NCBI GenBank assembly: GCA_030698225.1
Contig: JAUYNR010000081.1
Coordinates: forward strand, 25,322-89,321
Direction: 5' to 3'
Length of the DNA stretch: 64,000 nucleotides
Origin: Oxalobacteraceae bacterium
GTDB taxonomy: Bacteria > Pseudomonadota > Gammaproteobacteria > Burkholderiales > Burkholderiaceae_D
Position numbers and translations under genes: made by a program. The notes under the pieces are model-generated. The model was not told the origin of the DNA, did no database searches, and saw only the letters and a list, made by a program, of their open reading frames with translations. This document shows, in pieces, positions 57,041 to 64,000 of the stretch (position 1 is the stretch's first letter; each line of letters begins with the position of its first letter).

Positions 57041-57105
57041 CGCACCGATTGCCCCACAAACCACAGTACGTTTACCGTCAGTCAACCGCGCTTTCAGGAG
57101 ATGTC

Positions 57106-59828
<2,723 letters not shown>

Positions 59829-59893
59829 AAAAGGCCGGATGCGCCGGGCCGAACCGGGCCGGCGTCAAATCCCGCTGCAACGACCGCTGCGAC

Positions 59894-59918
59894 AACGCCG
59901 GATTCGTCCGGCGTTTTG
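59894..59918 (+). terminator. Rho-independent terminator of acnA
   Basis: A 9-bp stem, AACGCCGGA and its complement, with loop TTCG, followed by TT. The tail is short, but the stable UUCG-type loop supports termination. Confidence 0.6.
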
Positions 59919-59939
59919 CACCAGGCCCGCGGTGAATGC

Positions 59940-60010
59940 ATACTGGATATTGTATTTTATGCAACCGCAATAAGAATATGCGGGAAATTCATCATTTATT
60001 GCCATACTCC
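59940..60010 (+). repeat. 71-bp intergenic repeat, copy 9
   Basis: ATACTGGATATTGTATTTTA at the left, AATATGCGGGAAA in the middle and TTGCCATACTCC at the right. One of the best-preserved copies, between acnA and the DUF2863 gene. Confidence 0.8.
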
Positions 60011-60144
60011 GTCCAATATTCAATTCCGGCAAAACCATCCAAATCCCGCCGGCAACAGATGCCGCTTTCGCGAACGTAATTTCGTGAATGCACCTCTAAT
60101 CCACTACAATACATGCCTTCCGTTTCACTAGATCGAAATTGCAC

Positions 60145-61368
60145 ATGCGTCGTCCGTCAAAAAGCTCCTCTCCCAAACTATCCGCAGACAGCCAACGATT
60201 GATTGGCTTCGGCCATGCGATCGCGCAATCTGCCAGCCGCCTGGAAGAACGCGCCTGGGAGCGCAACCTGGACATACTGTCTCAAAAACTGTTGAAAAGC
60301 AGCCATCAGGACACTATCGACGCCGCGCTCGACAACCTGTTCAAGGCGGACCTGGACGCCTACGACTCATTGGTCGAAGCGATCGAGGCCACCAGCGAAT
60401 CGTGCCAGCTGGAACAGGACGGCACCCAGTTCGATGCGCTGCTGATTGCTGCGCCGATTCTGGCCTGGACCCGTTTTGCCATCCCGTCAGGGCCGATCGC
60501 CGAAGACATCCGGCTGACGCTGGCGGCACAGTTAGGCGCGCATCTGCTGGCCGATGGCGCACAGCTGACAGTCGCACCGGCGCTGTTTTCGATCGACCAA
60601 CTGCCGCACACCCACGCCGAAACCTTCGCGCTGACGCGCCGCATGGCCCAGGCCGCGCTAAAAAACAGCGTAGTGCCGTTCCCCGCCAAGGGAGCCGAAA
60701 CCGTGCCCTTCCTGGCCGACACCCGCTACCTGCTGGCTACCGTCGTGGTGCCCACCGGCGCGCCGCTGTTTCGCTGGCAAATGCAGCATAACCAACCGAA
60801 CGTCATCGCCGATCAGCAGCAAGTCCTGGCGCAATGGCAAGCGCAGGCCGCGCCCAGCATCGCGCGCCTGTTGCCGGGTTGCGGCATTGAATTGCTGCTG
60901 CCGGAAGCGTATTACATCGCCTGCCGCGAAGCGGACAAACAAATCCGCCCGGCGGCGATTCGCGCCGCCGTGCACTACCTGACCCACACGCTCAATCTGG
61001 CCGCTGCGGAGTTGCGCGCCATCATCGGCGGCTTCGGCGACGACAGCAGCGACGAACAACTGAGCGAATACCGGATCGGCTTCGCCATCGGCACCCAGCC
61101 GGAAATCGTCTACGGCATCGTCTGGCCGCTCTACGGCGAAGAAGACGACAGCGACCTGCCGCTATTGCCGGAACAAAAAAGGCCGATCGAAACCGTCATG
61201 GCCTTGCTGCAAGAAGAAGGCGTCACCAGCATCAAACGCCACAACGCCCGCTTCCCGATCGAATTCTGCGACGATTGCGGCACCCCGCTGTTCGCCGATG
61301 ACGAAGGCGAGCTGGTCCATCCCGAAATGCCGGAAGACACCCCGCAAGGCAGCGAACATTTTCACTGA
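60145..61368 (+). CDS. DUF2863 family protein
   Basis: A 407-residue protein I recognise as DUF2863, a family of Burkholderiales with no known role. It has no signal peptide. The centre is alpha/beta and the C-terminus contains EFCDDCGTPLF, a possible metal site with two cysteines. The length is normal for the family. ATG 60145 is chosen; a TTG two codons earlier lacks support. Confidence 0.8.
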   Translation: MRRPSKSSSPKLSADSQRLIGFGHAIAQSASRLEERAWERNLDILSQKLLKSSHQDTIDAALDNLFKADLDAYDSLVEAIEATSESCQLEQDGTQFDALLIAAPILAWTRFAIPSGPIAEDIRLTLAAQLGAHLLADGAQLTVAPALFSIDQLPHTHAETFALTRRMAQAALKNSVVPFPAKGAETVPFLADTRYLLATVVVPTGAPLFRWQMQHNQPNVIADQQQVLAQWQAQAAPSIARLLPGCGIELLLPEAYYIACREADKQIRPAAIRAAVHYLTHTLNLAAAELRAIIGGFGDDSSDEQLSEYRIGFAIGTQPEIVYGIVWPLYGEEDDSDLPLLPEQKRPIETVMALLQEEGVTSIKRHNARFPIEFCDDCGTPLFADDEGELVHPEMPEDTPQGSEHFH

Positions 61369-61384
61369 ACCTCGGGCAGCATAA

Positions 61385-61454
61385 ATACTGCCAGTCGTAT
61401 TTTTAAAGTCGCATAAGAATAAAGCGGGAATGCCATGGTTTTAAGGCATACTCC
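61385..61454 (+). repeat. 71-bp intergenic repeat, copy 10
   Basis: ATACTGCCAGTCGTATTTTT at the left, AAAGCGGGAATG in the core and TTTTAAGGCATACTCC at the right, identical at the right end to the copy at 24387. Confidence 0.8.
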
Positions 61455-61500
61455 CGCCTTTTATTATTTCTGACAACTGTTCAGCTAGCGATGGAAGGCC

Positions 61501-61524
61501 CCCTCTCCCGCGTGCGGGAGAGGG
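61501..61524. repeat. GC-rich REP-like hairpin, second copy
   Basis: CCCTCTCCCGC with its complement and a 2-base loop. It almost matches the hairpin at 19585-19610. Convergent spacer. Confidence 0.7.
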
Positions 61525-61677
61525 CTGGGGAGAGGGTGCATGCAATGACCAAGGTGGGTCAAAACAAGGATGCATATGCATCTCCCGGCATGGCTTTTCC
61601 TGGTGCCCGAATCGCCATGCGATTCGCTTGCGGGAGATGCGCATCAGACAGTCCTTCCATGGCGGGCTGAATAGATA

Positions 61678-62817
61678 CTATTCCGGCAACTCCATTCGCG
61701 TGACCGACTGCAGCATCGGCTGCAGCACCGCCGCTCCCAGACGCGCGCTGCGGGCACCGTTCCAGCCCAGTTCACGGTCCGGCAGGTTGGCATTATCCTT
61801 GAACGGCAACTCCAGCGTCAGCGACAGGCACTGGAAATGATGGCCGACATATTTCGACGCCAGGGTCAGCATATCGGCCTGATATTTGCCCGGCAGATAA
61901 CCAACCTGGTCCTGGAAGTCCGGGTTAGCCAGCCGGTACGCATCGATAAACGACTGCTGCTCCACCAATTGCTCGGCAGTAAAACCCTCCAGCATTTCGC
62001 TGCCGGCCACAAATACGTACGGCAATATCTCATCGCCATGCACATCCAGGAACAGGTCGCAGCCAATTGCGTGGATCTTTTCGCGCACCACGAACACTTC
62101 CGGGCTGCGCGCCAGCGATGGCGTCATCCACTCGCGGTTCAGGTTCGCGCCCGCCGCATTGGTGCGCAAATTGCCCAGCACCGCGCCGTCCGGGTTCATG
62201 TTCGGCACCACGTACAGCACCGCATCGGCCAGCAGGCAGCGCGCCAGCGGATTGGCCGGATCGAGCAGCGCATCCAGCATGCCCTCGACGAACCACTGCG
62301 CCATCGTTTCGCCCGGATGCTGGCGCGCGATGACCCAGATTTTTTTAGCAGCGGCAGGGTCGCCCACCACCACCAGATCCATCTCGCGCCCCTGCAGCGT
62401 TTGCCCCAGCGACTCCAGTTGCACTAGCGGCTTCGACGCAATATTGCCCAGCAACGCCAAATGGCGCTCGCGCGAATACGGCTCAAAATAAGCGTAATAC
62501 ACCACATCGGCAGCCGGCGTGTGCGACACCGTCATCACTTGCCCGTCAAACGCGGTCGGCACCCGGAACCAATGCACCCGATCGACACTCGCCACCGCCC
62601 GATAATCGTTCCAGCCATCCGGATAGGTGGCCTGCCCGGCGTTCAGGAAGCGCATCGTGCACGGCACGCCGCGCCCGCCCTGCAGCCGGAAATAAAACCA
62701 CTGGCTAAAATCGGCACTCGAATCCTTGCGCAAATTCAACGCGATATCCTGCGGATCATCGGCGCGCACCACCTCAATCGCACCGCCATCGAACTGCTGG
62801 CTGATTGTTATCGACAT
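61678..62817 (-). CDS. M14-family zinc carboxypeptidase (cytosolic carboxypeptidase-like)
   Basis: A 379-residue protein with an N-terminal beta-sandwich domain (about residues 1-130) and a peptidase domain. The zinc ligands are in [13 protein letters not shown] (H, E) and FLDVHGDEI (H), and the catalytic glutamate is in [10 protein letters not shown]. This arrangement matches the M14-6 or CCP-like subfamily, which removes glutamate or other C-terminal residues. Substrate unknown. No signal peptide. Confidence 0.9.
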   Translation of the reverse strand: MSITISQQFDGGAIEVVRADDPQDIALNLRKDSSADFSQWFYFRLQGGRGVPCTMRFLNAGQATYPDGWNDYRAVASVDRVHWFRVPTAFDGQVMTVSHTPAADVVYYAYFEPYSRERHLALLGNIASKPLVQLESLGQTLQGREMDLVVVGDPAAAKKIWVIARQHPGETMAQWFVEGMLDALLDPANPLARCLLADAVLYVVPNMNPDGAVLGNLRTNAAGANLNREWMTPSLARSPEVFVVREKIHAIGCDLFLDVHGDEILPYVFVAGSEMLEGFTAEQLVEQQSFIDAYRLANPDFQDQVGYLPGKYQADMLTLASKYVGHHFQCLSLTLELPFKDNANLPDRELGWNGARSARLGAAVLQPMLQSVTRMELPE

Positions 62818-62991
62818 AAATAATTTCTATCCGAACACGCCGCCGAAACCAAGCCGCCTGCAGCGCCGGAACCAGCCTTTTGGAAAATGGAGAAGCTGCC
62901 ATTGTGCGTGCGCAAACCCGTTTCGCATAGCCAGTCGCAGCAAATTTCAGGCGCAAAAATCCGGCACATTCGGTTATAATCGCAAGCTCGT

Positions 62992-63068
62992 CGGGGCGTA
63001 GCGCAGCCTGGTAGCGTACTTGCATGGGGTGCAAGGGGTCGAGTGTTCGAATCACTCCGTCCCGACCA
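62992..63068 (+). tRNA. tRNA-Pro (GGG)
   Basis: A full 77-base cloverleaf. The acceptor arm pairs CGGGGCG with CGTCCCG. The anticodon stem CTTGC/GCAAG encloses ATGGGGT, giving anticodon GGG. The T arm GAGTG-TTCGAAT-CACTC is intact, and the CCA end is encoded (63066-63068). TATAAT at 62975-62980 is a likely -10 box; no clear -35 is seen. Followed by a strong terminator. Confidence 0.95.
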
Positions 63069-63108
63069 ATAGAATCAATGGGTTACAATAAATTTCGGTA
63101 AAAATTTA

Positions 63109-63144
63109 AAAGCTGTGTACACAATTATGTACACAGCTTTTTTT
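63109..63144 (+). terminator. Rho-independent terminator of tRNA-Pro
   Basis: A 13-bp stem (AAAGCTGTGTACA and its complement) with a 6-base loop, followed by TTTT. It ends the tRNA-Pro transcript. Confidence 0.85.
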
Positions 63145-63204
63145 CCTATTTATATCAAAAAAAACAAATTACTCATCTTTTATTGTGGTCTTGCTATTTT
63201 TCTA

Positions 63205-63720
63205 ATTATCCAAAATCGCCTCTGACCGCGTAGCGCATCACGATGACGCGTCGTGCCCGGGTCCAGTCGGTATGCATTAAAGTATCTTCCCATGCTTCCC
63301 AGCCCTGACCTGCGTCACGCCATGCGCATTACCGCCACTGGCGTTCGATGAGTCGCTTGACATTACTGGTCTGCTTTAGATTGAACAGATAGGATTGCCC
63401 GATGGCGTCCAGTTCGCACATCACTGCTTCATTGCCAAATCCGCATTCTCCACGTACCAGCTGTGGCCGTTGCTCTTTGGGGAGACGACAAATAAGCTCC
63501 ACTAGACCGGGCAGAGTGTGGGCTGCACTACGGGATTTGCCACTCTGAACCTGCGCTTGCAGCATCAGTTGCAAGTTGGGCGATCCAACAGCTGTGTACC
63601 GCAGACCGGGCCGGCCTGGCTTGTGCGAGTTGTACCGACCTCGACGCCACTTTGGTGGACAAACAAGGCCTTGATGGTGTCAATATCCAGAATCCAGGAC
63701 GTGCCCACCCGAGTTCGACA
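63205..63720 (-). pseudogene. IS1380-family transposase remnant
   Basis: On the minus strand pieces of a DDE transposase appear in successive frames. SWILDIDTIKALFVHQSGVE is the first catalytic aspartate region, followed by QLMLQAQVQSGKSRSAAHTL, RGECGFGNEAVM and LFNLKQTSNVKRLIERQW. The tail DAGQGWEAWEDT continues in another frame after a stop codon. Several stops and shifts make it non-functional. No terminal repeat could be placed. Confidence 0.7.
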
Positions 63721-63771
63721 GTTGAGCGCGTAAGTTATTGATTTATATAGGGGCGACGTTGAATTGTGCCA

Positions 63772-64000
63772 CTACAAGAGGGTCAATTGAGTGTCGAGTG
63801 TCGGTTTTTTGATCGTCAGCGCAGCGAGAATGTCGGTCTGCTCTTTGTTGATTGATGAGATTCCAGTTACGGATTCGGTGCCGTTCAGCGTGACGCGGTG
63901 ATGCTGAATGCGGCGCAGTTTTGCCAGGGCGCGCTCGGGCGAGAGCGCGGTCACGCTGGCATGCAATCGGGCGCGCATGATGCGATACAGAATCAGGGCC
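63772..64000 (-). CDS. Transposase C-terminus, cut by the window edge
   Basis: The minus-strand frame reads from the right edge through MRARLHASVTALSPERALAK and ends TLDTQLTLL. It resembles the C-terminal end of IS1634/IS4-superfamily transposases, which share the pattern IxRIQxHxV and a KKPT...QLxLL ending. The frame continues without a break to the edge, so the element extends outside. The family is a recollection and moderately sure; it is different from the remnant next to it. Confidence 0.55.
   Translation of the reverse strand, partial: ALILYRIMRARLHASVTALSPERALAKLRRIQHHRVTLNGTESVTGISSINKEQTDILAALTIKKPTLDTQLTLL

Larger units (their letters stand above)
59829..60144. other. Gap between acnA and the DUF2863 gene
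   Basis: 316 bases with a terminator and repeat copy 9; no gene is seen here. The DUF2863 gene has a weak ribosome site at the right end. Confidence 0.5.
61369..61677. other. Gap between DUF2863 and carboxypeptidase genes
   Basis: 309 bases in a convergent spacer. It contains repeat copy 10 and a GC-rich REP-like hairpin; I see nothing else in it. Confidence 0.6.

Overview
The window reads as a chromosomal segment of a betaproteobacterium of the order Burkholderiales, most likely Oxalobacteraceae or a close relative. The reasons are the sdhCDAB-sdhE-gltA-odhAB-lpdA-zapE block with a GntR regulator and mdh beside it, the rpoS-nlpD-pcm-surE block, a DUF2863 protein, a type III-like SUF operon led by an Rrf2 regulator, and the protein sequences themselves. 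The assignment comes from family recognition only. The metabolism implied is respiratory with a full oxidative TCA cycle, terminal denitrification (nosZ) and sulfide oxidation or detoxification (sqr). 

Layout. 1-2.7 kb: nosZ at the left edge with an FNR/NnrR-like box upstream, then an OsmC-family protein. 2.8-6.6 kb: a TetR regulator and a DevBCA/MacAB-like ABC exporter. 6.6-15.2 kb: a BigR/SqrR-type ArsR regulator followed by a co-directional set: DUF2892, membrane-fusion protein, sulfide:quinone oxidoreductase, RND pump, a second DUF2892, DUF302 and a TolC-type channel. This looks like one sulfide- or persulfide-responsive module. 15.2-17.5 kb: metallophosphoesterase, Yip1-like membrane protein, MarR regulator. 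17.5-24.2 kb: SUF operon (Rrf2 regulator, sufB, C, D, S, U, T, Rieske ferredoxin), with a palindromic operator lying on its -10 box. 24.2-32 kb: FmdE-like protein, HMA-domain protein, BON lipoprotein, AI-2E family permease, TPP enzyme, LysR regulator, rlmD. 32-41 kb: rpoS, nlpD, pcm, surE, PilZ protein, DinG-type helicase, DUF465, PP2C phosphatase, basic secreted protein. 41-60 kb: zapE, lpdA, odhB, odhA, gltA, sdhE, sdhBADC, GntR regulator, then mdh, an MliC-like protein and acnA. 60-64 kb: DUF2863, M14 carboxypeptidase, tRNA-Pro and transposase remnants at the right edge.

How the genes work together. Succinyl-CoA synthetase, fumarase and isocitrate dehydrogenase are absent from the window. 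The TCA genes present (citrate synthase, aconitase, 2-oxoglutarate dehydrogenase E1/E2/E3, succinate dehydrogenase with its FAD assembly factor, malate dehydrogenase) form a nearly continuous block. The SUF operon supplies Fe-S clusters used by SdhB, aconitase, RlmD and the DinG-type helicase. 

The most striking unexplained structure is a dispersed element of about 71 bp found in ten intergenic spaces on both strands. It has a recognisable left end (ATACTG), a core (TATGCGG) and a right end (CATACTCC). Two genes look broken: acnA carries a single-base frameshift about two thirds of the way along, and a small lipoprotein gene downstream of lpdA needs two frame changes. Either could be a sequencing or assembly error.
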